This document shows, one piece after another, positions 33,966 through 42,700 of a DNA stretch of 64,000 nt. A program made the position numbers and the translations under genes. The notes beneath the pieces are model-generated. The model was not told the DNA's origin and searched no databases. It saw only the letters and a program-made list of their open reading frames with translations. Each line of letters begins with the position of its first letter. The first letter of the stretch is position 1. The DNA comes from Nocardia sp. BMG51109 (GTDB lineage Bacteria; Actinomycetota; Actinomycetes; Mycobacteriales; Mycobacteriaceae): contig NZ_JAFQ01000004.1 in assembly GCF_000526215.1 (NCBI RefSeq), positions 3,596,001 through 3,660,000 of the forward strand. The letters are read 5' to 3'.

Positions 33966-34014
33966 ACCCATTGGTGAGCAGGGGGTGGGGATTCCGCGCA
34001 CCGTTGCCAACCGG

Positions 34015-34224
34015 TCACCCTGCACGATTGAACGAACCGGCGGACGCGTAGGCGACGAAGGCATCCCATTCCCCGGCGCCGAAGACGAGCGCCGGGCCGG
34101 CTGGGTTCTTCGAGTCGCGTACCCCGACCTCGCCCCGGTCGAGGAACGCGACTTCCACGCATTGGCCGTTGGACTCGCTGCGGCTGCTCTTGAACCAGTG
34201 TGCGGTGGACAGGTCAACGGTCAC
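34015..34224 (-). CDS. DUF397 domain-containing protein
   Basis: A 69-residue protein with a GTG start at 34224 behind AGGAGA. It has the full DUF397 pattern: WFKSSRSESNGQCVEVAF, then VGVRDSKNP and FGAGEWDAFV. DUF397 proteins are small partners of XRE-DUF5753 regulators in actinomycetes, here encoded just upstream with an 11-base overlap. Known examples act as an antagonist pair that controls development or stress genes. Confidence 0.92.
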   Translation of the reverse strand: MTVDLSTAHWFKSSRSESNGQCVEVAFLDRGEVGVRDSKNPAGPALVFGAGEWDAFVAYASAGSFNRAG

Positions 34225-35113
34225 CGTACTTCTCCTTCGCCACCTGTCGTAGCAGGTCTCGCGTGCTCGTTTCATCGAGTGCTGTCCGCCGGATGCAGTC
34301 GACCATTTCAGTGTATCGCTGGACCAGTTCCTGCTTCTCCAAGTAGAGATCGCTGCTCATGCCGCCGTCGAGGTAGACCACCGGTGGTTCGACTGGATCT
34401 CCCCTACGGTCGGTGCCGAAATCGAGGATGACGAACGAGCCGTGCAGTATGCCGCGAGTGAAACCGGCTGAGTGAGGGTGGATTCGGAGGCTGACGTTCT
34501 CGCGCTTTCCTGCCTCGGTGAGTTGCGCGAGCTGCGCTCGCATCACGCGCCGATTGCCGACGATGCGATGCAAAGCGGACTCGTCGAGCAGAATCTCCAA
34601 CGCGACCGGGCGGGCCTTCCGCGTGACGATCACCTGGCGGCGGAGGCGGATTTGCACGCTGCGCTCGATTTCGTCGTTCGTGCCGTTGTGCAGGAACGAG
34701 CCGATCAGCGCGCGGGCGTAGTCCGCAGTCTGTAGCAAGCCGGGAACCTGCACCTGGTAAGACGTGAGGCGCCGGGCGGACCGCTCCAGACCGACGTACA
34801 TATTGAACGCATCGGAGAACATGCCGCCGAGCGCTATGACATCGTCGTCGCCCCGAGCAGCCGCCGCGCGAGCGGCGAGATCAACCGCCTGCTTCGTCTC
34901 TTCGGCATCGACCTCGTACAGCATGCACAGCTCTCGAACATCCTGCTTGCGCGGGTTGATGGTGCGCCCGGATTCCAAGCGCTGCAACGCGTTATAGCTC
35001 AACTGCACCTCCTTGGCCGCATCCTGGATAGTCAGGCCCTGGCTCTCACGCATCTCGCGAAGAAAGCGACCGAGCTGGCGCCGCAACAGAGTGGGCGACT
35101 CATCGTGGGACAT
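34214..35113 (-). CDS. XRE-family regulator with DUF5753 domain
   Basis: A 299-residue protein starting MSHDESPTLLRRQLGRFLR at ATG 35113 behind GAGGAGG. The helix-turn-helix is at about residues 11-65 (GLTIQDAAKEVQLSYNALQRLE), and the DUF5753 domain covers about 100-290, with the typical VPGLLQTADYARALI and LDESALHRIVG motifs and the C-terminal VVYLDGGMSSDLYL. Forms a pair with the DUF397 gene that overlaps its end. Confidence 0.93.
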   Translation of the reverse strand: MSHDESPTLLRRQLGRFLREMRESQGLTIQDAAKEVQLSYNALQRLESGRTINPRKQDVRELCMLYEVDAEETKQAVDLAARAAAARGDDDVIALGGMFSDAFNMYVGLERSARRLTSYQVQVPGLLQTADYARALIGSFLHNGTNDEIERSVQIRLRRQVIVTRKARPVALEILLDESALHRIVGNRRVMRAQLAQLTEAGKRENVSLRIHPHSAGFTRGILHGSFVILDFGTDRRGDPVEPPVVYLDGGMSSDLYLEKQELVQRYTEMVDCIRRTALDETSTRDLLRQVAKEKYGDR

Positions 35114-35431
35114 CTGTGTTCCTCCTCGACTGAACCCGCATGTCAACTGACCTTGAACAGCTATTGCCGCAATTCCGCACATGCTCCTGGGGCTTTGCAC
35201 CAGTTGGCCTGAACATTCGTTTCAACCTGGTGCGGATATCTGGCGACTGGTGTGCTGAACCAGCGCCCGGCAGGGACGGACAACTTGGTCCGATGCGAGG
35301 TGGAAGTCCCTCAGCCGTACTGCTGATCGGCCGTGGCAGCGTACCGATCAGCCCACCGGAACCGCTTGTGGCGCAAAGCCTATGCCCAAGGGACCGGGAC
35401 CACCCAGACAAACCGATGAGTCGAGGTGTCG
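35114..35431. other. 318-bp divergent intergenic region
   Basis: Lies between the minus-strand XRE gene and three plus-strand genes, so it should hold promoters for both directions. An open plus-strand frame from 35140 spans it but runs out of phase through the next gene and has no family pattern. No clear promoter pair was found. Confidence 0.4.
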
Positions 35432-35914
35432 ATGAGCCATTACGTTACAGGGAAAGTTGCCGAGCCGGGAGAAGAAACTCCGCAATCCCGGGCCGATTAC
35501 TACCGGACCGTGTGCGGGCTCGATGCCAGAGTGCTGCTGTCGTCCGGACGTATCGTCATCCGAGGAGGTTCGATTGCCGCCTTCACGGTGCCGAGCGCGC
35601 TCGGTATGCAGGTGAAGGCCCTGTTGAAGGGCTGTTTCGGCCGTAACGGGCCGATCATCTCCCATCCCCGATCCCACCGTTGGACGTTCTTCGCCGACCG
35701 GACCGGCGTGGACCTCAGTGACCTGACCGTACATGCCCAGCTGTTCCGCCAATGGATTTCGGTGGTTCCGGTGGGCGGTCAGATCATGCTTCCCTCGCCG
35801 GCCGATCTTCAAGTGGCGTACCGGACGTGGAACCTACTCCCGCCCAACGACTTCAGACCTACTGCGGATGCCGTTCTCGATGTCATTCGCAACTGTGTCG
35901 GCAACTCGCGGTGA
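35432..35914 (+). CDS. Hypothetical protein next to XRE/DUF397 regulators
   Basis: A 160-residue soluble protein starting MSHYVTGKVAEPGEET at ATG 35432 with GAGG upstream (GTG 35426 is also possible). Central features are RADYYRTVCGLDARVLLSSG, SHPRSHRWTFFADRTG and SVVPVGGQIMLPSP. Small proteins of this look are common beside XRE-DUF5753 genes in Nocardia and Streptomyces, and the RWTFF ... VVPVG-x-x-LPSP text is reminiscent of small primase-polymerase-like proteins, but I cannot support that assignment. Confidence 0.65.
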   Translation: MSHYVTGKVAEPGEETPQSRADYYRTVCGLDARVLLSSGRIVIRGGSIAAFTVPSALGMQVKALLKGCFGRNGPIISHPRSHRWTFFADRTGVDLSDLTVHAQLFRQWISVVPVGGQIMLPSPADLQVAYRTWNLLPPNDFRPTADAVLDVIRNCVGNSR

Positions 35915-35918
35915 CCCG

Positions 35919-36152
35919 ATGCCCCCGGGGCGTCCCCTGCCGCCCGACGCCGATGTGACGATCCACGTCCACTGGGCCGACATCAACGGCCACAGTCTCG
36001 ACTTGTTCTACCGAGCATGCGCACCGGCGGCCTACCGATTTGCGAACTCTTTCAACGCGACTCATGCCGACGACACCGTGACGGTCGTCGAATCGGCCGC
36101 GCCGGCGCTCGCCCCTCGACTTCCCTGCGAACGAAACTGGTTGGTGCCCTGA
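35919..36152 (+). CDS. Hypothetical protein, 77 residues
   Basis: ATG 35919 follows the preceding stop by four bases, and the TGA at 36150-36152 overlaps the next ATG, so the three genes read as an operon. The product (MPPGRPLPPDADVTIHVHWA at its N-terminus, then NGHSLDLFYRAC) has no recognised family, signal or membrane segment. Confidence 0.5.
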   Translation: MPPGRPLPPDADVTIHVHWADINGHSLDLFYRACAPAAYRFANSFNATHADDTVTVVESAAPALAPRLPCERNWLVP

Positions 36153-36649
36153 TGTCCGAAACAAGACCTCTCGAAATGCCTTTCGTATACTGCCGGATCG
36201 CTCCCGGCCCTACCCCGGAGCGTCTCGGCCGAATGCTGTTGGAGATCCACCACGACTGCGACGAGGCGGTGTGTTGCCCGAAACGCCGTGGGCTGCAATG
36301 CGTTGCCCCGGAGGTCCATTCGTACCCACCGCCGATCTGTCATGTTCCGGACGATCGGATCTCTGCAGCTGTCACCCGATACACACGAGCACAGTCCACG
36401 CTGCATGCGGCCAGGGAGTCTCTACACACTCAACATCAGGACTCGAACCAGAGGATGCTCACGGCCATAGCGGATTTCGCGGCTGCCCGGCGTCGCCGCG
36501 ACGCGTTGTTCCTCCGCGCACTCCCCGACGACGACACCATCCCGGTAGCCACCATCACCAAGTTCGGCATCACCTATGCGGAGGTCTACCGGTTGGTTCG
36601 AGGGCTCGGGTCGGCAAAAGCGACGTGGATCAGTGCAGTCGACGAGTGA
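36152..36649 (+). CDS. Hypothetical protein with C-terminal HTH-like segment
   Basis: A 165-residue protein at ATG 36152. It contains a cysteine-containing N-terminal region (DCDEAVCCPKRRGLQC), a charged helical middle (TRAQSTLHAARESLHTQ, FAAARRRRDALFLRAL) and a C-terminal TITKFGITYAEVYRLVRGLG that resembles a helix-turn-helix. Last gene of the short plus-strand group, convergent with the kinase gene 80 bases away. Function unknown. Confidence 0.55.
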   Translation: MSETRPLEMPFVYCRIAPGPTPERLGRMLLEIHHDCDEAVCCPKRRGLQCVAPEVHSYPPPICHVPDDRISAAVTRYTRAQSTLHAARESLHTQHQDSNQRMLTAIADFAAARRRRDALFLRALPDDDTIPVATITKFGITYAEVYRLVRGLGSAKATWISAVDE

Positions 36650-36729
36650 CACACTGGGCTCGCGTTCGTCCTTCTTGCGATCGGGTTGGATGCCTTTGCC
36701 GGTGTGCGTTCTAGGGGCTCTCGGCGATC

Positions 36730-37626
36730 TCATTCTGGGTTCGGCATTGCATCCAGATACAGATGCACAGGGTCCTCGGACAGGTTGCGGTCGAGCCAGC
36801 CTGGAAGTGACGGAAGGTCGCGAACCCAGGGGATCAGGACGCCATGAACAGCGAGTGCGCTGGGCCGTTGGCTCGCGTCGACAGAAAGTAACTGGCGGAT
36901 GAGTGCATCCAACTCCGTCGGCACCTCGACCAGAGGTTCGAGTTCCACGGTATTGCCGTACCCGATCGGGCCGGGGCCGTAGGCGAAGGGTTTCGATCCA
37001 GTAAGCAGCTCGTGCAGCAGCACGCCGACAGCGAATACGTCGCTGGCCCGGCTCGCGGGCATGGACTCCCAGAGTTCGGGTGCCATGTAGTTCAGCGACA
37101 GCGGGGGTTGGTCATTCTGCGTGATGCTGGAGTACTCGCCGACTCTCAGCGATGTAGCCGCGCCAAAATCGATGAGTTTGATCGTCCCGTTCGGAGCGAG
37201 GACGAGGTTCTCCGGCTTGATGTCGCGATGGATCAAATCTACCGAGTGGGCGGCGGCGAGGACCGCGCAGACCTGAGCAGTGATCGACGCTGCCCAGCCG
37301 ACGGTAAGGCCGTCGTATTCGCCGAGGAGGGTGCCGACGGTCTGCCCGGGTACCAATTCCATAATCAGGAACAGTTCGTCGTCCTCACCGGACTTGTCCT
37401 CACCGAAGTCGAATACCGCAGGCACACCGGGATGGTGGAGCCGTGCGGTGATCCGGGCTTCCCGGTGGAAGCGTCGGCGAGCATCGGAATCCCTCGTGTG
37501 CTCCGATGACACCAGCTTGATCGCCACCTCACGGTTGAGGCGTACGTCGGTTCCGCTCCATACTTCCCCCATGCCACCACGCCCGATGGGGGAGGTGATG
37601 CGGTACCGATCGACCAAAGTCCTCAT
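36730..37626 (-). CDS. Soluble Ser/Thr protein kinase (last gene of the defence operon)
   Basis: A 298-residue Hanks-type kinase starting MRTLVDRYRITSPIGRGGMG at ATG 37626, overlapping the helicase stop by four bases. All key elements are present: Gly-rich loop 15-22, K37 in VAIK, catalytic HRDIKPEN with D135, and DFG at 153-155. There is no transmembrane segment or sensor domain after the kinase (only a short tail ending DAMPNPE), so it acts in the cytoplasm. As part of this operon it probably phosphorylates one of the helicases or methylases, comparable in principle to PglW of Pgl/BREX type 2 (analogy only). Confidence 0.9.
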   Translation of the reverse strand: MRTLVDRYRITSPIGRGGMGEVWSGTDVRLNREVAIKLVSSEHTRDSDARRRFHREARITARLHHPGVPAVFDFGEDKSGEDDELFLIMELVPGQTVGTLLGEYDGLTVGWAASITAQVCAVLAAAHSVDLIHRDIKPENLVLAPNGTIKLIDFGAATSLRVGEYSSITQNDQPPLSLNYMAPELWESMPASRASDVFAVGVLLHELLTGSKPFAYGPGPIGYGNTVELEPLVEVPTELDALIRQLLSVDASQRPSALAVHGVLIPWVRDLPSLPGWLDRNLSEDPVHLYLDAMPNPE

Positions 37627-39704
37627 GGCAGGAATCTGCTCTTCTTCCCGTTCCAGCTGATGACGAGGCTGTCGCGAGCTCGGGTCGCGGCGACGAACAA
37701 CAACGACCTGGCCTGCTTTATTTCCACACGATACCGTGCTGGATCCTGTTGTCTCAGTGCGAGTGCATGGCTGCTCGGTAGTAGACCGTCGGCGACGCCT
37801 GCGAGGATCATGCGCTGGTATTCCAAGCCTTTGAATCGGTGCATAGTGCCGACGTGTACTGCCGCATCGATGTCCCGGGGCCCGTCGGACCCGATGACAG
37901 TAGCCGTAATCCCGCTCTGGGACAGCCTTTTCGCGACAGCAGTTGTCATCCACCGCTCGGGAACTGCGACTCCGATCGACCTGCCGCCCCACTCGTTGAT
38001 CTGGTCGAGGGTTCCGTCGAGTTCGGCCTCCCAAGTGAGGTAGGGTCGTGGCTCGGGTGTCTGGCCGCGCAGCACCGAGCGGTAGCCGACGAGGTCGTCC
38101 TGGCCCTCATCGAGGTCGTCCCATTCCTCCTCGCCGAGTAGTCCTGCTGCCACACTAAGGATTTCGTGCGTGGTCCGGTAACTCAAGGTCAGTTTCGCTG
38201 ACCGGCCTCGGATGTTGATGCCGAGCTGGCCGAGCGATGCGTACTGACCGTAGATCCGCTGGTGAGGGTCGCCGGCAATGAACAGGTCGTTCGGGCTCTC
38301 GGGAACCAGCTGGCGCAGCAGACGCCAGTGAGTGGGGCTGAGATCCTGAGCTTCGTCCACCACGACATGTCGGTAGCGGTCGACCTGGCCGCCTGGCGAT
38401 CCGGCTAGGGTTGCCGCTCGTTCGGCCACTTGTCGAAATGTCCAAACCTGTTGATCATCAAGACGTTTAACGAAACGTTCAGTCAGATTCCAGATCGCCG
38501 CGCGCATGTCACGGCTGATGCGCTGTCCGCGTCCGGCGCGGCGAGCCTTGAAGTATTCCGCCCGCGTAGTCAGTCCTTGTCCGAGGATGACCTGCGTCCA
38601 CTCGTCGTGTAGGAACTGCGGATCCCATTGCCGCTCACTCTGTTCGGCGAGAAGTAGCCGCCACTCTTCGACGGCCTTGGCGTCGTTGATGCGGGTGCGG
38701 GAGTCGACGCCGGAGCCGTTGGCCACCTTGAATGCGAGCTTGTCGATGTTGAATATATCGACGCGAGAAAGAATCTCAGGACCGGCCAGATCGATCAGTC
38801 GTTGGCGCAGATCTGCCGCCAGGTTGGTGTTGAACGTGGTGAGCAGAATGTCCTTGCCACCTCCGGGCTCTAGCCGGTCCGCCAACTGCTTCACTCGGTG
38901 CAACGCGACGATCGTCTTGCCGGTACCGGGCCCGCCACTCACCCGCGCTGGGCCGTTGTAGTTTCGCTCGACGATCGCCCGCTGTGCGGGGTGCAGGAAC
39001 ACCTTCCATCGGCCGAAGTCGCCTTCTTCCAGGATCGCGTGCAGCGCACCGTCTTCGGTGGTCACGGTGGCCGGCCTGGCCAGCGCGGCCCGGTAGTCGC
39101 CGGTATCGACGGCGTCGCTTGCCTTGACGGGGGCTGTGATTTGTTCCAGCACCTCCGCGGGGGTCTTCCCGGAGAAAAGCTCGAGCAGGACCTCACTCGT
39201 GAGCTGTGGCGTATAAGAGATGAGTGCTTCGAGTTCGTCCTCGCTGGTGATTTTCGCGATCAATGGCAGGAGCGGCTCGGCGACACCGAGTTCCATCAGC
39301 GTCTGCTCCGAGTACTGCGCAAACAGCGGCACCGGCCCCGCGCTACCCACGTGTTCCGTCGCGACGGCGGATTCGGCTGTGACCAGGTCGACGAACTCGA
39401 TGCCGCCGGTGACCGGATTGATCTGATGGGCATACTTGTCGAGGTTGTCGTACACCTCTTGGCGCGGCTTGACGGCGACGATCACGTACTCGGAACCTCC
39501 AGCATGGAGCAACAGCGCTCGGTAGTCCAGATTCACCCGAGCCGAGAACAATGTGGTGCCTTGCAGCTGTTTGAACTGCAATCCGGGAGAGTTCGGATTT
39601 TCCCGGAACTTGTGCTGGAAATCGTAGATCGCGCCCTTTACTGCCCGTGGCAGCTTCAGTACTTCGTCGTAAGCCTTGTCGAGCATGCGGAGCTTCGCGC
39701 TCAT
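37623..39704 (-). CDS. SF1 (UvrD-like) helicase with RelE/ParE-like N-terminal domain
   Basis: A 693-residue protein. Residues 1-92 have the RelE/ParE fold pattern: LDKAYDEVLKLPRAVKGAIY, then GLQFKQLQGTTLFSARVNLDYRALL and YVIVAVKPRQEVYDNL, with Arg56 and Arg62 at positions where RelE toxins keep catalytic arginines. The helicase part has Walker A GGPGTGKT (257-264), VVVDEAQDLS (about 430), YRTTHEIL and the terminal LLFVAATRARDSLVI. Overlaps both flanking genes by four bases. It could be a toxin-like sensor fused to a motor, or a structural adaptor; the histidine and tyrosine of active RelE are not evident. Confidence 0.88.
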   Translation of the reverse strand: MSAKLRMLDKAYDEVLKLPRAVKGAIYDFQHKFRENPNSPGLQFKQLQGTTLFSARVNLDYRALLLHAGGSEYVIVAVKPRQEVYDNLDKYAHQINPVTGGIEFVDLVTAESAVATEHVGSAGPVPLFAQYSEQTLMELGVAEPLLPLIAKITSEDELEALISYTPQLTSEVLLELFSGKTPAEVLEQITAPVKASDAVDTGDYRAALARPATVTTEDGALHAILEEGDFGRWKVFLHPAQRAIVERNYNGPARVSGGPGTGKTIVALHRVKQLADRLEPGGGKDILLTTFNTNLAADLRQRLIDLAGPEILSRVDIFNIDKLAFKVANGSGVDSRTRINDAKAVEEWRLLLAEQSERQWDPQFLHDEWTQVILGQGLTTRAEYFKARRAGRGQRISRDMRAAIWNLTERFVKRLDDQQVWTFRQVAERAATLAGSPGGQVDRYRHVVVDEAQDLSPTHWRLLRQLVPESPNDLFIAGDPHQRIYGQYASLGQLGINIRGRSAKLTLSYRTTHEILSVAAGLLGEEEWDDLDEGQDDLVGYRSVLRGQTPEPRPYLTWEAELDGTLDQINEWGGRSIGVAVPERWMTTAVAKRLSQSGITATVIGSDGPRDIDAAVHVGTMHRFKGLEYQRMILAGVADGLLPSSHALALRQQDPARYRVEIKQARSLLFVAATRARDSLVISWNGKKSRFLP

Positions 39705-42700
39705 TGCGTTCCTCCGATCAGATCGGCGAGTTCACTGGCGGTCCAGCCGGCCGCGGTGCGGACTTGCCAGCCCGCCTCCGTATATGCCTTGTCGCGCTTG
39801 GCCGCTTCCGGATCGTCAGCCAGAACTACTGCGGCTTTAGCTGCAGGCCAGGCTAATTCGGCCTGCCACGCGTGGTCGCCAAGCTCGTACCCGACGATCG
39901 GGGCCGGCACGGCGAGCGCAGCCAGATCGTGGGCGAGATCGGCAAGACCGGGCTCGTCGGGGTCGATCTCATCGAGCTTGCGCTGCCATTCTTCAGACGC
40001 CGCACTCGGTTTCGCTGGGCCGGGCTCGGACTGGGGCGAGGGCCGTGGCGGAGGAGGAGGGAGAGTGTCATCGACGAGATCCGTGTCGAGCGGCGCCTGG
40101 CTTAGCATGGTGAGCATGCCGCTACCTCCGGCTGCAGCGAGTGCGGACAGATCGAACTCGTCCAGGGTGGACAGTGCCAGCTGTGCGCTGTCGCCCGTCC
40201 CGAAATCGAGGAACTGCATAAGGTTCCCCCAATACAACCAGCGCATCCACCGCTGCTTGTGGGCGTCGGCATCCAAGACGATGGTCGCATCACGGTCGTC
40301 TATCACCGTGAACGCGCTCCACACGGCACCCGCGCGTTGATCGAGGACCACGGTTGCCGTGTCACCGGCCACGGTCGCTATCGCGCCGGACTGTGCTGCG
40401 GGCAGCGGCAGGCCGCGCACTGCCGCCGATACCCGCTCGGCAACGCCGGCGGTGTCAGAGGTGCTGGGCCGCTCAGTCGCTGTCCTTGTCGCTCCCGCGA
40501 CCACCGCTTCGGCTCGACTGAGCCATACCTGCGGATCGGGATCGGTCAGATAAGCCAGCATAGTGTCGACCGGATTGGTCCACATGGTGGTCACCAACTC
40601 GTCCGGGTTGCGCCCGGTCTGGCCGTAGATCGCACGTGCCGCGTTCTGAGCATTGCCCTGATAGGGGGCGTTGAGCGGCTCCTTCGTGGTGCTCGGCCCA
40701 AAGTTCCGCAACTCCCACTTGTCGATGTCCGTCCAGGTGAACTGGAAGACAAGGCCACGGTGAGCGCGCAACCGGGCGCGTTTGGCGGCGTCGTCGGCGA
40801 GACGGTTGTGTTCCGGCGAGGCGTGGTACTCGTAGCCGTCCAGGTAGACCGAGATCTCCTGCGGTTTGTCGGCCATCAGCCGGAAAACGACGTCCGGCCG
40901 GGTGCCGCGAATGGTGTTCTGCAGCAGCATCTTCCAATGCCGCACCTGGCCATCGGGTCCTTCGACGCGCAGATCGGCCGTGCGTTTGCCGTTGACGCGT
41001 TCACCGCGCGCGAGTGTGCCGGGCGTGTCAGGCCGGGCGGCCCACCGGGTGACGCCGTCGAGGAACCGCGACTCGAGTTCGCTCTCGACCTGGTCCCACA
41101 GCGAGATCTGGTCAGTGGCAGTCACTTCCGCAACCTCCCAGCTGTCGAGTAGCTCGTCCAGCATCTCGACGGCGTCGAGGCGGCTGACCTTGCCGTACCA
41201 GTCGGCCTTGTCGATGGGAATGTGCGCGAGCAGACAATGGTGGCAGGCTGCCTTCGGTGGGGTCTCGTCCCGGCACGGGCAGTTGACGACAACGTCGCGC
41301 GCCGCGATCAGCACATCGCGAAAGTCCTCGGCGCTTGCGAGCCGGTGGAGATAGCCCGTGCCGCCAGGGAGCGTGTCGTGCAGGACCAGGAAGCGCCGTC
41401 GCCGTCCCGTCTCCTGATCGGGCATGGTGGCGGTGACGATCTGCAAATGGGCGGGATCGCCGCCGTACCGTCGCGCAACGCCTGCCATGAGGGCAGTGTG
41501 GAAGGTTGCGGTGCGTTCCTCGGCGTTCAGGGTGGCGATCGGCAGCAGGATGCGCAGTGCCTCGGTGTGGAGTTCGTGGGCCAGGATCACCTTTAGGTAC
41601 TCGGCGTCGCGTGCGGTGCGGCGGTGCGGGCACCAGGGGCGGTGATGCTTACGCGCCGGGTCCCAGATCGAGGGCGTTGTGGTCCCGTCGGAGACCATCG
41701 CCGGTGGTCCGTCGAAGATGGTGCCGCCGCAGACCGGGCAGGTATAGAAGGGATTGAGCCGGACAGTTTCCCCGGCGAAGCTGTCACCGGCGGGGCGATC
41801 GGAGAGCGCGATGCCGAGGTTGAAGCGGCGCACCACCGCGCGGCGGGTGTAGTCCACACCGAAGACGGCGGTGGCGTGTCGCCAGGATCCGGGGTCGATG
41901 TCGGTCGCGTCGATGTCGACGGCCGCGACCGTTTCGTAGTATCGCCGTTGCCGGTCGTCGCGGTCATCCTGGATGCGGACGTCGTCGCGGCGGTCGTGTG
42001 CGGTCACCCGGGTCGGCACCAGAACCTTGTGCAGCGCACCGACTTCCCCGATATCGCGAGCACGGCAGCGTGGGCATGGGGCGGTATCGGTCTCGGCCCG
42101 GAATGTGCGCACGTACCCGCATTCGGGGCACACCCGCCACTGCTGCCAAGCGGGCCGGTTCGTGGTGCCGACATCCAGTCCTGTGATGTTGTGCTGGTAG
42201 CCCTGCATATAGAAGGTATTGCCCGGGGCGAGTTCGGTCAGGGCCGTACGAGCCGAACGGCGGTATTCGCGAACCTCGCCGTGGTACGTGCGGTTGCCGT
42301 CTTCGGATTCCTCCTCCCAGGTGAGTGTCGCTTCCAGCGTGGTGGCGGTGTCGATGAGCGAGTAGTTGGGGAGCAGACCGAGTTCGACCAGTGCACTCTG
42401 CGCGTTCTGGCTGCCGACCTCGTTGATGCGTCGCAGGATTCCCTTGCGTTCACCGGTCATCGCTCGCTTCACGACCCGGTTGTCGGCATCGTCCTGCATC
42501 GTCTCGAGAGCGGTGTCGATGAGCCGCAGGCGATCACGGAGGTCGGCCAGGCGCTCGTCCCACACCACCTCGGCCGCCCGCACCGCGTCGGCGATCCCGC
42601 CGGCAGCGAAGGCGCGCAGGTTATCGGCGGCATCGGCGGTGACGTTGGCGCCGAACAGGTCGAGGAACGGCTCCACTGCGGCGGCGGTCAGCGCGGCGGG

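Noticed and set aside
35140..35646. 168-residue plus-strand frame starting MSTDLEQLL
   Set aside because: Only its first part lies in free sequence; the remainder is out of phase with the better-supported gene at 35432, and it lacks a ribosome-binding site.
38898..40340. 480-residue plus-strand frame across the junction of two helicase genes
   Set aside because: Crosses two overlapping genes on the other strand; composition is that of a shadow frame.
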